The translations under genes and the position numbers were made by a program. This document shows, in pieces, positions 21,456 through 33,873 of a DNA stretch of 64,000 nt (position 1 is the first letter of the stretch; each line of letters starts with the position of its first letter). The notes below the pieces were generated by a model that worked only from the letters and a program-made list of their open reading frames with translations, searched no databases and was not told the origin of the DNA. Source of the DNA: Aristolochia californica (taxonomy: Eukaryota; Streptophyta; Magnoliopsida; Piperales; Aristolochiaceae); assembly GCA_029961685.1 (NCBI GenBank), contig JARWKL010000008.1:6574501-6638500 (forward strand), given 5' to 3'.

Positions 21456-22295
21456 GGCAAATATGTTGGAATATGAAACCTACCTTGACTTGACTTGACC
21501 TGGGAATGAAAATGGCCCAATGAAGAAGTTATCTAGCTTGGGTATGAAAATGACAAAATGTGAATTTGACTATTGACCTGTAAATGCCCAAATGAGGACT
21601 GGACTAGCCTAATGGAAAAATGCATAGTGAAGACTTTAAGTGGAGATTGTGGTCCAGTAAATGATATAACTACATATACGGCATGACCAACGAGATAGAC
21701 TAAGATGCTACAAGTTCATAAAAACATCACTGTTAGAATAAAGATGACAAAAACTATACAAAATATTCAAATATCACCTATGAAAATTAGATAATATCAC
21801 TAGCAATGTGTGTTCAGGCCTAAGAAGACATCATAGCTAGGTAAGAAAGTAAGAGAAGAATAATTATTCACATGACATAAGTTTTTTGATATATGTAGGT
21901 TTTTAAGTGGTAAAAATGTTTTTGGACTAACCCCACAAAACCCTTTAATGCAACAGAAAAAACATATAAAAAATTACTCATGAAATTAAATCCTTGTTTG
22001 TGTTAATTTCGGAAGACGAGAAAATTGTCACCCCGGATCTTCCAAAAAAATTTAAAAAAAGGACCAAAAAATAATTTTCTTATTGCCCATTTTGGAAATG
22101 AATCTATTAATTTTGTTGATTATGTGTATGTATGTTTGTGTATCTGTGTGTTTGTTTATTTAAAGGATAGTGTACGTTTAGTAGATTTAATAGGATTTTC
22201 GAATTTTGGTCAGTCACTTGTGAAAATTATCTTTTATAGTTTGAAAACTATTCATAAATTATTTTAAGTTCAAAAATAAATATTCTATTTTTGAA
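21456..22295. repeat. R-unit 2
   Basis: Second member of the pair, slightly diverged from R-unit 1 (for example CACCCCGGATCTTCC where R-unit 1 has ATCCCACTTATTCC). It is closest to R-unit 4 and R-unit 6. Noncoding. Confidence 0.75.
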
Positions 22296-24669
22296 ATTTT
22301 AGTTTAGGAATATAACTAATACCACTAGTACCAAAAGAGATAATAAGTAGAAACATAAAACTTGTTATCATATGAAATGGAACAATTGGCTCAGGAAAGT
22401 CTATCAAGATAAAACAAACATTCAGAGTATTATATGACTCAAAGATACAATATGGAATATATATAATATTAAGTAATATAATTTTTTTTTAACATATTTA
22501 TAGTAATTATAGCCCTTGTAATTATAATTTCATTACATAGTTACATAATATTTTGATTTTATTGTTTTGTAAACATCATTTTTAACAAAGAAACATTAAA
22601 CTAATTGGAGGAAACAATATATTTTTACTCTCAGATTGGTTGTTAGTGGTCACTTTTTTCCTTCATTGCTCCTTGAGGTAAGAGAAAGGTTGTGGACCCC
22701 GAAGGAAAGAACACCCCCCAAATTTTGCTTTAAATTGGCATGGGTGTTTTGGATATTTCGAAATGTGTCACCTAGATCAAACTTTGAGATATATCGTTTT
22801 GTCCCCTAGGGAATATATGATCCCATATATAAGGCATGCATCCAACCTTGGATTTGTAAAGACATCAATGCAAGGATCCTTTGCTCTCTCCTACATAGTT
22901 TTGACCAATCTAGGGTCACTCTATCAGGACCACTAGTTCATCAACCAAGTAGGGTCCAAATTATTGTTTTTAATTCAAAATATCAAATTTAACTCTTGTG
23001 AATTTGCACTAATGACGAGTCAAGCCCATCTTCACAACACGTATCAAAAGATGGTAGGATGAGGTCCACTGTCTTGCTCTAATAAGCCTAAGACAAAGTT
23101 TGATAGCCCCAATTTAAATAGCTAACAATTAAAATATTTCTCCTATTACATCTGTATTCAGTATTTGATTAATTGTATATGTAATTTTTTTCAAAAATGA
23201 CATATGCATTGTATTTTTCTCTCTCTCTCAATGTGCCTTATTATTTGGTTTATTAGTAAAATGTATTTAGGTAAATGTGTAATCTTACGTAAATTCATAA
23301 AATGAGTAAATTACTTTCCTAAATACTTGGATATTATACAATCAAATTATCATTACCTTAATTAGTTAGTTAAAGGAAATCTATTTAGAGGTGTTATTAA
23401 CTGAATAAATGAAAACATGTTTTAGGATCAACATTATGAAGATCCAATTGTTTTGAAAGAGAATCACTAGATAATTTTACATTTTTGAAGAAGAGTTAAT
23501 TTGTCACTCTCTCTCTCTCTCTCTCTCTCTTTGTAAAATTATTGGACCAACTATCAGTCAAACCATTTACTCCCTCTATCAAACCATCTATTATGCATGT
23601 TGTAGCTTAGACAAGGATTATGACCATTCTTTTTTTGGTTTACATCAAATGGGGATGGGAATAGGTTTTTCTCCATTTAGATGAAATCGGTAACGGAACA
23701 AGTAATTGAATACCAACTTCCCATTCCCTCTGTTACCTATTTACAACAGTATCTCTTGTCTCTCCCATCCTAGTCTTATTAAGCATATTTAGATCTTTTC
23801 AATTTTTTACTTGAATAAAATTTACTATAAAATTCATAGCAAGCATTTTCTATTGCAATTCATCTATCTTCTTATGAATTGGGATTATCATAGAGGGATT
23901 TACCTGTGGAAAAAAATAGTCCTAGGTGTCATCATCTTTTTTAAGTAATGCATACACCACTTAGAGTTTTAATAATTGGGAATTAGTTTTTACTTTTAAT
24001 CTATTAAAAATAATTATAAATTTTATTAGCACAAGAAATAAAAATTCATGTCAAATTTAATAGGGTTTTTATAATGAAATTATTAAAAATATATAGTATT
24101 ATATATCATATATAAAATGTTATTCTTTATATACTCAAAGTGTATTGGCTTGTTTGGGAGATAAACAATATCTTCTTCATAGAGGGTACTCAGGCTAAAA
24201 ATGGATTCAAATTTTTTGAAGTATTTCCTTGATTTTTTTAGAAATATTTTGATTGTTTTTTAGCTAGAGGATAAAAAGGTCATTTTTTTATATAAAAAAT
24301 AAGTCAAGCCGAGTGGTCAGCCTTGAAGAATGAAAAACACTGCACTTGCCAAAAACTTCCGAGTTTATTTTTCTTGAAATTACCAGTGAGAAGAGTCTGA
24401 AATTATTCTAGTCTACTTGGAGTTAACATTCTCCTCTTTCTAGTTGCTTGTTTTCTTAATCCTCGAGGCGGGAACAATTATGGAGTCATGACAATTGGAA
24501 GAGTATTGAGAACACAAAAGATCAATTATGTATTCAATTCGTCCTCCTCAAGATTTTTTTGAAGTGTTTTTCTTTTAAAATTGGAGCACTTTTTAGTCCA
24601 TTCATCGTCGGTTTTCTGTCAAAAGAAAGAATTGGACATATTATGTCTTTTTAGGTGGCATCGAACCGA
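22296..24669. other. Noncoding repeat DNA, paralogous to 36107-38530 and 61666-63910
   Basis: No gene is seen. It is a diverged version of the flank at 4360-5080, sharing an ATATATAAG sequence, CATCAACCAAGTAG and the AGAGGTGTTATTA stretch. A short (CT)n tract at about 23506-23531 corresponds to the long one at 62704. The last ~300 bp match the start of the RLP upstream flank (around 3990-4140). Confidence 0.6.
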
Positions 24670-24674
24670 ATTGG

Positions 24675-25096
24675 TGTTAAGCACCTAGCCAATACTACCC
24701 AAAAGACCGGCCTGTTAGGAGCGGAAGACATAGATACTTAACCCAGGCCCATAACCAGGATGTCCCATAACATCACACCCCCCCTTCGCGAGCCGACGAC
24801 CACGGCGGCGCAACGACACAGGCCCGACCCGGGTTTTTATCCTACGACCTACCTGTATTTTAATCTAGCCTTTGCGCGCGATGCAGCGACACTGGCCCGA
24901 CCCGGGTTTTTATCCTACGGCCTACCAGTATTTTAATCCAGCCTCTGCAGCGTTGCCGGGAATCGAACTCGCGACCGAGGGTCGGCTCTGATACCAAATG
25001 TTAAGCACGTAGCCAATACTACCCAAAAGACCGGCCTGTTAGGAGCGGAAGACATAGATACTTAACCCAGGCCCATAACCAGGATGTCCCATAACA
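24675..25096 (-). mobile_element. Complete single TRIM element (minus orientation)
   Basis: Two 98-bp LTRs (24675-24772 and 24999-25096) differ at one base by my reading. On the minus strand the order is LTR (TGTTATGGG...GCTTAACA), PBS TGGTATCAGAGCC (complement of 24984-24996), an internal region with a 73-bp tandem duplication (about 24817-24960), a purine tract GAAGGGGGGGTGTGA, then the second LTR. The target duplication is ATTGG/ACTGG (24670-24674 and 25097-25101), with one change. The empty site is visible in the paralogues near 4130, 44110 and 50280. It has no coding capacity. The LTR 3' end matches that of the RLP TRIM arrays. Confidence 0.95.
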
Positions 25097-25101
25097 ACTG
25101 G

Positions 25102-26500
25102 TTCATGAATAACTCCAGTTTGGCTTAGAGCCAGCTTGATTCGATTCAAATAAATCCCATCTCAAATCAAATTCGAGATCGGTTTTCGATTTGTTTAAGT
25201 AAACTACATGAACTTGAACAAGGGTGATTCGATTCACGAAAAAAATGGAGAGCTTCTTAGTTTCACTGTAACCCTAGCTTCTCCCTATTGAAAACAACAT
25301 GTTTCCACAATCATATATAAGAGACGTATCCAACTCTAGTTTTCATAGTCATCAAGGCCACTGAGATCTCAATTTCATCAACCATGTAGGGGTCAAATTA
25401 TTTTTTATTCTAAAACTCGATTCAAAAATCAGAACTATCTAGGTGTCAATTGTAAGCCTTCAAGAACCTGTGTTTGTAATATTTAATATCATTTTCAATA
25501 CATAGATACATAATATTTTGATCATATTTATTTTTAAATGCAATTTTCCTCAAAAGATTAAACAAATCCAAGAAAATAATATAATTTTACTCCCATATTA
25601 TTTTTAATGGTCACTTTTCCCCTTCAAGGAATCTTCCATGGAAGCGCAACACACTAACACAATCATGTTATTAATTTTGATGCACTTCTAAAATAAAAAT
25701 ATTTAGAGGTGTTATTACGTGAATAAATGAAACCAGTTTTAGGACCGACAATTCGAAGGCCCAATTATCTTGGGAGAGAATCACTAGACAAGGATTATCA
25801 CGTCTTTTTAAAAAGAAATGCGAGCACATGGAGTTTTATTCATAATCTGATAGTCAATTTAAGCCACTAACATTACTTTTACCGTGCCTCTACAATAAAA
25901 AAGAAAAAAGAATGTTGGCTCACATTTATTTGCACTTTAATATAAAAGAAAGTACCAAGCTTACCTACCGGTCAATCAATCAAATATTATCTCTCTTTCC
26001 TTCTCTCTCTACAGAACTACCGAACTTGCTACCAATCAAACTATCTGCTCTCTCTCTCTTTCTCTCTCAACCGTTAGCAATACATTTCAAATATGACTTC
26101 CTATACTATGTAAAATTTCTTTCTCTTTCAATCTCTCTCAATCACACTCAAAATCGAATTCGAATTTAATAGGGATAGAGCTGGGGTGGGCGCAAAAGTT
26201 TGATATATATCAATTACCCAAAAATCCAATTATGATATATGAGAGATTTACACCCATGATGTCTCAATGGACTTTATAGGACAATACGCTCATAATTTTT
26301 AAAAATTAAAATTCCTAAAAACACATTATTTCCAACATATTTCTATAAAAATCAAGATACACCAATTTTGAAAATGATAACTATATGAATCTTTGTTTGA
26401 ATTAGAGTATAACTTGAGAATTTCATCTCAAATGTGGATTAGAAGTTCAGAACATACACATTTATACATCACTAGAAAATGAAAATTTAAAGGCACCCAA
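25102..26500. other. Noncoding flank paralogous to 4135-5700 and 50285-51840
   Basis: It contains the TCGA-rich motif, the region equivalent to 4360-5080 and the CT-rich stretch at 25990-26140. It is more diverged than the S1 copies. No gene is recognised. Confidence 0.6.
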
Positions 26501-27257
26501 CTCTCAGAAATAACTAAAATAACTAATAATAAAACTTAGAATGTGCTATTTTTTAGAATATTTTAAATATCAAATATCAAAGACTCAAAAGAAAGCAGTG
26601 TACCAATGAGAATGAGTTGGTCTTATCATGATTTCCACCTACAGTGTTGTTATAATCATCTAGATTTTAAAACTATGTTGCCATTCACATCAAATTCAAA
26701 AAAGAAAAAAATTCTCAACCAAAATAGAATTCCACCATAGTAGATGATCTTTCGTAGAGGAATTATATTTCCTAGAAAAATAAAATTTTAAACTATTTCA
26801 AAGATCATGCAATTTATCTTAAATAAAGAAATTTTTGGTAGAAAAGTTTTTCATTACCAAAATGGTAAAACTTTTGTGGTGGAAAATAAATTCCACCATG
26901 ATGGTTTCAATTATTTTTTATTAGAAAATGTTTTTATGGAAATTGTTTCCACCAAATTTTTATGTGGTACACAATATTTTTTGTCAAAACAATATTTCTC
27001 AAAAAGACTTTATTTTCCTAAAAAATTTATTTCAATTGAAAATTAATTCTACTGAAAGAAAGCATATCTTGCCATGTACTTGTCATAACTCTACGACCAG
27101 AAAATCAATTTTTGATGGTAGAGTTTTCTTTTCTTTCTTAGTTACTCTACCAGTGAATTATTATTTATGCTTGATAAGGTGGCTTCTATCGAAGAAAGTA
27201 AAAACTATTTTTTTTAGTGTTATATTTAATTATGTAATTAATTATTTTAAGTTTTAG
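26501..27257. other. Unique AT-rich stretch with small hairpin
   Basis: No paralogue is seen in this window. It includes an inverted repeat GGTGGAA/TTCCACC (26878-26884 and 26891-26897) and several further TTCCACC or GGTAGA-like words. Two overlapping frames of 79 and 109 codons on the plus strand are lysine/phenylalanine-rich and look like chance frames in AT-rich DNA. It could be a decayed DNA transposon. Confidence 0.45.
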
Positions 27258-27734
27258 TTGCAAACCTTTGTTAAAAACTTGACTTGGTCAAGGTACATGG
27301 CATGGTTGAACTAGATTCAATTGACTTATCCAATCCCAAATTTATAATAAAACATTCAACAACATCTCCTGGGCCAATTGGTTAATCTGATCCAGGTTTA
27401 TAATAGAGCATTCAACATTTCCTTTTAACCGATTATTGATTTCCATAATTGGCATGAACTATGTGGCCATGGAAGAAGAATAGTATTTATAGCTGTCGTT
27501 ATTTTGACACCAAAGAAGACATACATTATCACTGTTTGTCTTTTGAAAATTTCACAAATATTTTAATAAATAAAAAAAAGAATGTCACTGTATTTTGAAA
27601 AGCCCTACTAAATTATTATGGGAAGGAAATTATTGAGTGACATTTGCATTTGAAAAAGGATGAGTTACAAAGAAACGAAGAAAAGGCCATATCCCATGAA
27701 CACTTTTTGAGCTTTGACAATATTATGTATATTT
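27258..27734. other. RLP-B 3' flank
   Basis: It matches the 3' flanks of RLP-C (38520-39165) and RLP-D (44660-45290), which confirms common descent of the gene ends. A partial internal duplication around ATAATAAAACATTCAAC and TATAATAGAGCATTCAAC is shared. Noncoding. Confidence 0.65.
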
Positions 27735-30215
27735 CTAACAAAACCAATCTTGAAAACCATCTACAAATCGAAAAATACATAATTCTCCAAGACCTTTTGA
27801 ATAAAAAATTCCAAACACACTTACGAAGCCAACTACAAATCCATGAGCAATGTCAGCATAGATCCATCTCATTTCAGACCTGTCTTTAAACTCTTCATCA
27901 CCAAAAGTTTGGATCGGAATTTGATTCCTCCCATCACTTTTACATTTTTTCTCAATAGATATCCACAAAGATGTTCATTACCCACATAAATCGATTAATC
28001 ATTGAGGGTATCAACTTGATTACTAGATGGAATTATTCTAGACAAATTGTTGTATGAAAGGTTGAGATAACTCAAAAATGTCAAACTAGCAATAGCTGCA
28101 AGAATCAGCCCAAAAAGACGGTTTCTTGACAAATCTAGATTTATTGATTGTTGCAGCCTTCCAATGCTTTGTGGGAGCTTCCCAAAAAATCTATTCCTCG
28201 ACAAGTTCAAAACTATCAAACCAATAAGGTCTGCAACTTCTTCTGGGATTGTTCCTGATAAATTGTTGTTTGAGAGATCTAAAACAATAACCAATGAAAA
28301 ATTGGTAGTGTATTCATACACAAACCCATTCATCGACACATCAACCCTTTCTTTGTAATAGGTGCCCCTATAAAAAAATTTATTGTTTGAAACATGATTG
28401 ATTCTCATGGTTGCATAAATTTTTATACCTCTTGGAATGGCTCCTGTCAGACGATTATGTGACACATCAAGGACTTCCAAATAACCCAAATTCCATAGTT
28501 CTGGAATAGTTCTAGTAAACATGTTCAACCTTAATTGGAGTATTTGAAGATTAGACAACGTTACTCCAATCCAACTTGGAAGGCTTCCACTAAATTCGTT
28601 CCCACTAAGGTCAAGAGTTTTCAAATTATTACATTTTTTAAAAAAACAAAGGAAATTATCCGGATAATTTATTCTTCTCAAGGTGCAATCTTTGTATATT
28701 CACAAACTGGATGGAAGACCATGGAATATTATTAGATAAATGGTTTGCCTTCAAATCAAGTACATTGAGAGATCCACAATTAGCCAAGGTTGGGAGCACA
28801 CCTCCAGTGAGTTTGTTATGAGAAAGATTAAGAATTTCTAATTCCTTCATCTTACCCAACAGAGGAGGAATAACCCCAAAAAATTGATTGTAGGAGATGT
28901 CAAGAAAATAGACAGGGTTTGTGAGAAAAGATATTGGACCTGTGAACTTGTTGTAGCTCAGATCAATATATGTATATGAATTAGTGGCAAGTGTAATGTA
29001 TGGAGGTGAACCTAAATTATTATTCATACTGAGGTTCAAAAAATAAAGTTGAGAAGTCTTGTTCCAAAACCACGATAGTATATTACCCACATATGTTCGG
29101 GATAGATCTAGGTAAGTGAGTTTATTTTTTTAGTATGAAGTCATAGAGGAAATTGTGGGCCAAGACGACAAGATTCAAGATAGAGATATTCAGCTTGAAA
29201 TGGAGGAACCCGGTCTATAGGAAGACAAAACTCTAGTGAATTTAACAATAAGTCTAGGGTGGTTAGGTTGTTCAAATTTCAAAAAATGTTTTTCAATTAC
29301 AACACCTTGCAACATAATATTTTCAATTGTAAGAACTTCCAGAGACGAGAGTTCTCCCAAGCATGTAAGAATTGTCCATGAGGTATAACTGGGTTAAATT
29401 GTTAAGGAGCATAACCAATCTAAGTACAGAGTTTGGAGGTTGTGAAAGTTTCCCATTTAGCTTAGAAAGCCCTTTGTGGTTCGATTACCTCCTGTGACTC
29501 CCAAGTAAAGACTAGTAAGAGAGGTCATATTACCAATAGACTCTGGGATTTCTTTGGGTAGCTCAACCCCTTTTAGTTACATCGCCTTAATATTCTTCCA
29601 ACTGCCACCAAATAGATTTGAGAAATTTACTTTGAGGTTATAATTATACCACAAATAGAACTCCTCCAAATGAGGCAATGTTCCAAACTCTGAAGATACA
29701 TCGCCATAGAAGTCATTAGAACTAAGATCCAAATAACGCAGTTGTGTAAGATTGAGAAATGAGGGCGTTGGGGGACAACTGAAAAAGAAGCTTTCTGCAT
29801 ATCGAGTATTTGTAGAGAAGAAAGAGCTAATTCATCTCTAGCTGCTTCGGAGATGGCATATTTACCATCCAGTCAAAATTATCTGCATACAAACACGAGG
29901 AGATCTCGTTCGGTCTATGTTGGAAGAAACATCCAAAAATTCAATACAAGAAAGATTTCCATGATGGAAAGGAATTGAATTTTCCGACTAAATCCTGCAT
30001 ACGACAAGTTCAAATGCCTCAACTTCTTTAAGGAACTGAAAAAAATCCGGAATTTGAACTCCATGGAAAGAGTACCCACTCAAGTCAAGGTGTCGGAGAT
30101 GTTTTAGTTGCAACAACCCTACATCGATCCTCCGTAAGCTCACTGCAATTATCCAACACTGAGAATGGTGAACCATAAGGGCCACAAACGAATTCACAAT
30201 TGAAGTCACCTCCAT
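27735..30215 (-). pseudogene. RLP-B: eLRR receptor-like protein relic with ATG start
   Basis: This is the least damaged C-terminal half in the cluster. From the N-terminus: ATG at 30215-30213 ('MEVTSIVNSFVAL'), then an internal deletion that removes the N-cap so the start joins 'LLQLKHLRHLDLSG' directly. LRRs follow in fragments, with 28656-29090 and 27995-28681 open. The second fragment includes the non-LRR island ('NGFVYEYTTNFSLVIVLDLS') and last LRRs ('LIGLIVLNLSRNRF'). One TAA, at the Glu codon of 'LNDES' in RLP-D, separates it from the C-cap. The C-terminus (27735-27968) shows an acidic 'FGDEEF' segment, a membrane span 'IAHGFVVGFVSVFGIF' and a short tail. No TRIM array is present; the deletion covers that site. 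Confidence 0.9.
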
Positions 30216-30814
30216 GTCTTGGACACTAACTCTGTTCTCCCGGTGCTTTATTCTCCTTTCATCTCTTTATAGTTTGAACATAGGAGGTTTTGTTTCAGAA
30301 AATGAGGTTCAGCTGAATCAAATTTCTGTGTTAGAGCAGTGTTGCACACTCTACTGTCCCCTCCTTTCTCCTTCACCCAAAGCATTGACGACTTGACAAG
30401 TTAAAGGCTGAATAGTCTAAAATGAACAGAAAGGAAGCGATTGCATGTAGTTGATAGAACAATCTAGTGGTAAAATAAATAAAAAAAACTGTAAATCCCT
30501 CTCTCTTCTCTATCTCATGTTTTACTTCTTTAATTCTGGACTCATTGAGTATAGGTGTTTAAATGGTCAGCGAAGGGAAACACAAGAGATTTGCATTTTT
30601 TATTTTTTATTTATTTCATGTTGATGATGATAAGCAAGAATCTGGCGACTATTAGACTTCTTGATACAAATACCGGTTTATCTCAATTTTTCTTTTTGAA
30701 ACTTTATGGCCTAATGTTCAAGTTCTAATGGCCTTAATGAATTTTAAGGCCCTTCGGTTATTAGAACTTTAGACTTTATGGCCTTTAAACAAAAATGTGG
30801 AGAAAATCCACTTG
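30216..30814. other. RLP-B upstream flank
   Basis: A diverged copy of 3001-3430, including a degenerate form of the hairpin near 30712-30775. It joins R-unit sequence abruptly near 30805, where the other copies continue with RLP flank. No gene is seen. Confidence 0.6.
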
Positions 30815-31515
30815 GTAAATGTATTGGAATATGAAAGCCTTGGTGACTTGAGTTGGGAATGAAAATGGTCATAAGAAGTTAGACTTGACTAGCTTATGGA
30901 AAAATGCATAATGAAGACTTTTAGTAAAAATTGTAGTCCACTAAATGATATATCTACATATGAGGACTTGACTAGCTTGCAGTAAAATGCATAATGAAGA
31001 GTTTAAGTGGAGATTGTAGTCCTCTAAATGATAAAACATTATATATAACATGACCTACGGGATAGACTAAGATGCTCAAAGTCACAAAAACATCACCATT
31101 AAAATAAAGAGGACAAAGATTATAAAAACTATTCAAGTACCTCATATGAAAGTGTCATAATATCACTAACAATGTGTGTTTATGCCAATCGAAAAATCAT
31201 AGTTGCGTAAGAAAGTGCAGACAAAAATAATTATTTACTCGAAATAATTTTTATTGATATAAGTAAATTTTAAGTGGTTAAATTTTTTTAGTCCTGATTC
31301 AATTTTCCCTAAAAAAACACTTTAATGGGACAAGAAAGCTAACAAAAAAATGCTCTTGAAAAAAGAATTTGTGTTTGTGTCGATTTTGTTAGATGAGAAA
31401 ATTTTCATCCCACTTCTTCCACAAAACTTTAAGAGGATAGAAAATAATTATCTTATTTCTCCTATTCAAAATGAGTCTATTAATTTTGTTAATTATGTGT
31501 ATGTGTGTATGAGTG
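30815..31515. repeat. R-unit 3 (truncated)
   Basis: Starts at TTGGAATATGAAAGCC and ends early, in the GT-rich part near GAGTGTGTCTGA, compared with R-unit 1. An internal partial duplication (GGACTTGACTAGCTTG near 30963) distinguishes it. Noncoding. Confidence 0.7.
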
Positions 31516-32636
31516 TGTCTGAAACTGATGATAAAATAACTTTTCCTCCATTCAGATAAAACAAGTAAAGGAACAAGTAATGAAATACTCACTACCCTTT
31601 CCCTCTATTACCTATTTACCACCATATCTCTTGTCTCTCCCACACTTAGTCTTATTAACTATATTTGGGACTTTTTTTTTAAGTTTTTACTTGAATAAAA
31701 TTTACTACAAATTTGTTAACAGACATTTTCAATTTCAATTAACCTCTCTTCATTGGAATTTGGATTATTTTTTTTATCTTAATTCAATTTGATACCATTA
31801 ACAAAAACAAGCCAACTTTCACATAAGTTTATAGTATTATCACTTTGCCACCTACTTAAAAAAATTGTAATTAAGTTATTTAACGAATTAAAAAAATCAA
31901 TGACAAATCAATTAAAAATTTGGTTTATCTATATTGCCAAAAATCAAGAAAAAATATCTTGAATGGTTTGACTGCACATCTCTTGCTATTGTACTATCTT
32001 AACTCTCTCATCTCAGTATTATAAAATTAACCATTTTAGGAATTTCCATGTTTTTACTTGAATAAATTTGACTAAAACATTATTTAGCAACTTTATGGTG
32101 TTCTAGTCTACAAACATAAATGAGGGTTACACAAGTAGTAGCCTGGACAAGGACCATGAATTTTTTTTTCTTTTTTCTTTTTCTGGTTAACAACAATATT
32201 GCAAGCAATAAAAAATATTCAAGTATCACCTATGAAAATGACATAATATGTCTAGCAATATGTGTTTATGCTTAAGAAGAAATCATAGCTAGGTAAGAAA
32301 GTATGGAGAAAAATAATTATTCACTTGAAATAAGTTTTTTGATATATGTATGTTTTAAGTGGTAAACCAATTTCCTTCTTGATTAAACTCCATTTGATTC
32401 CCTTTTGTCTTTAGACTGTCTCATCTTAGTATTATAAAATTAACCTTTGTAGGACTTTCCAAGTTTTTACTTGAATACAATTTACTAGAAAATCTTTCTC
32501 AGATATATGGCGTTTTAGTTTAGAAACATAAATGTGGGGTTACACAAGTAGTAGCCTTGACAAGGACCATGAAGGTTCTTTTTTCTTTTTTCTTTTTCTA
32601 GTTTATATCAATATTGTAAGCAATGAAATCCTATAG
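31516..32636. other. Spacer with R-unit remnant and a 35-bp piece of the bHLH insert
   Basis: Corresponds to 20561-21455 plus about 200 bp of a partial R-unit (32200-32365). At 32384-32418 lies a 35-bp stretch starting AAACTCCATTTGATTCCC that also occurs inside the bHLH-bearing insert (33978-34012). Noncoding. Confidence 0.6.
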
Positions 32637-33476
32637 GCAAATGTGTTGGAATATGAAACCTACCTTGACTTGACTTGACTTGACTTGACTTGGGAATGAA
32701 AATGGCCCAATGAAGAAGTTATCTAGCTTGGGTATGAAAATGACAAAATGTGGATTTGACTATTGACCTGTAAATGCCCAAATGAGGACTGGACTAGCCT
32801 AATGTTAAAATGCATAGTGAAGACTTTAAGTGGAGATTGTGGTCCAGTAAACGATATAACTACATATATGGCGTGACCAACGAGATAGACTAAGATGCTA
32901 CAAGTTCATAAAAACATCTCTATTAGAATAAAGATGCCAAAAACTATACAAAATATTCAGATATCACCTATGAAAATTAGATAATATCACTAGCAATGTG
33001 TGTTCAGGCCTAAGAAGATATCATAGCTAGGTAAGAAAGTAAGAGAAAAATAATTATTCACATGAAATAAGTTTTTTGATATATGTAAGTTTTTAATTGG
33101 TAAAAATGTTTTTTGACTAACCCCACAAAACCCTTTAATGCGACAGAAAAAACATATAAAAAATTACTCATGAAATTAAATCCTTGTTTGTGTTAATTTT
33201 GGGATATGAGAAAATTGTCACCCCGGATCTTCCACAAAAAATTTAAAAAATGACCATAAAATAATTCTCTTATTGTCCATTTTGGAAATGAGGCTATTAA
33301 TTTTGTTGATTATGTGTATGTGTGTTTGTGTATCTGTGTGTTTGTTTATTTAAAGGATAGTGTACGTTTAGTAGATTTAATAGGATTTTCGAATTTTGGT
33401 CATTCACTTGTGAAAATTATCTTTTATAGTTTGAAAAATATTCAAAAATTATGTTAAGTTCAAAAATAAAAATTCT
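32637..33476. repeat. R-unit 4, whose right end is repeated at 35848-36106
   Basis: Complete R-unit with a (TTGAC)n expansion near 32664-32690 compared with two or three units in its paralogues. Its last ~265 bp (33211-33476) recur at 35848-36106, bracketing a 2.37-kb insert. Confidence 0.8.
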
Positions 33477-33841
33477 CATCAATGGGGAGGTTCAAGAATG
33501 TCTTCTTCTTCTGCAAATTTCACGTCATCAATTATTTCATCATTTGACTACTCTTCTGCTGCCGCTGAAATTAACAGCTCAAAATTCTCTTTGCTACTGT
33601 TTTAGCGTTATTTCTTCCACTTATCTTCAATTAACAACTACCAAAAGAAGAAAAAAAAACAGCATTTCTTTATGGGTCCTCCCTTGTGAAGATCGTAAAC
33701 AGAGACGATTGGTGCTTCTTGAATGTGTAGATTTTCGTCATAAATATTACAGTTTTTTGTGATTAATGAAGATGGTCCTTTATGAGTAGGATCTTTTGCC
33801 AGCAGAACCCAGGGTAAAGCATCATTCCAGTTTCAGGAAAC

Positions 33842-33843
<2 letters not shown>

Positions 33844-33873
<30 letters not shown>
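33844..33873 (+). repeat. T30 homopolymer
   Basis: Thirty consecutive T residues inside the chimeric insert, between CAG and CAGGCTCC. It could be the poly(A) of a minus-strand retroposed sequence, but the bHLH fragment appears to retain an intron, which argues against simple retroposition. Confidence 0.9.

Noticed and set aside
24300..24660. Possible functional gene next to the young TRIM
   Set aside because: The stretch is the noncoding flank repeated at 3990, 38200 and 63590; no frame is conserved.
26807..27257. Two overlapping plus-strand frames of 79 and 109 codons
   Set aside because: AT-rich composition gives Lys/Asn/Phe-rich frames. No domain and no paralogue were seen.
33451..33762. 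103-codon frame upstream of the bHLH fragment
   Set aside because: No resemblance to the bHLH N-terminus, which starts clearly at 34201; it may be old leader or intron sequence.
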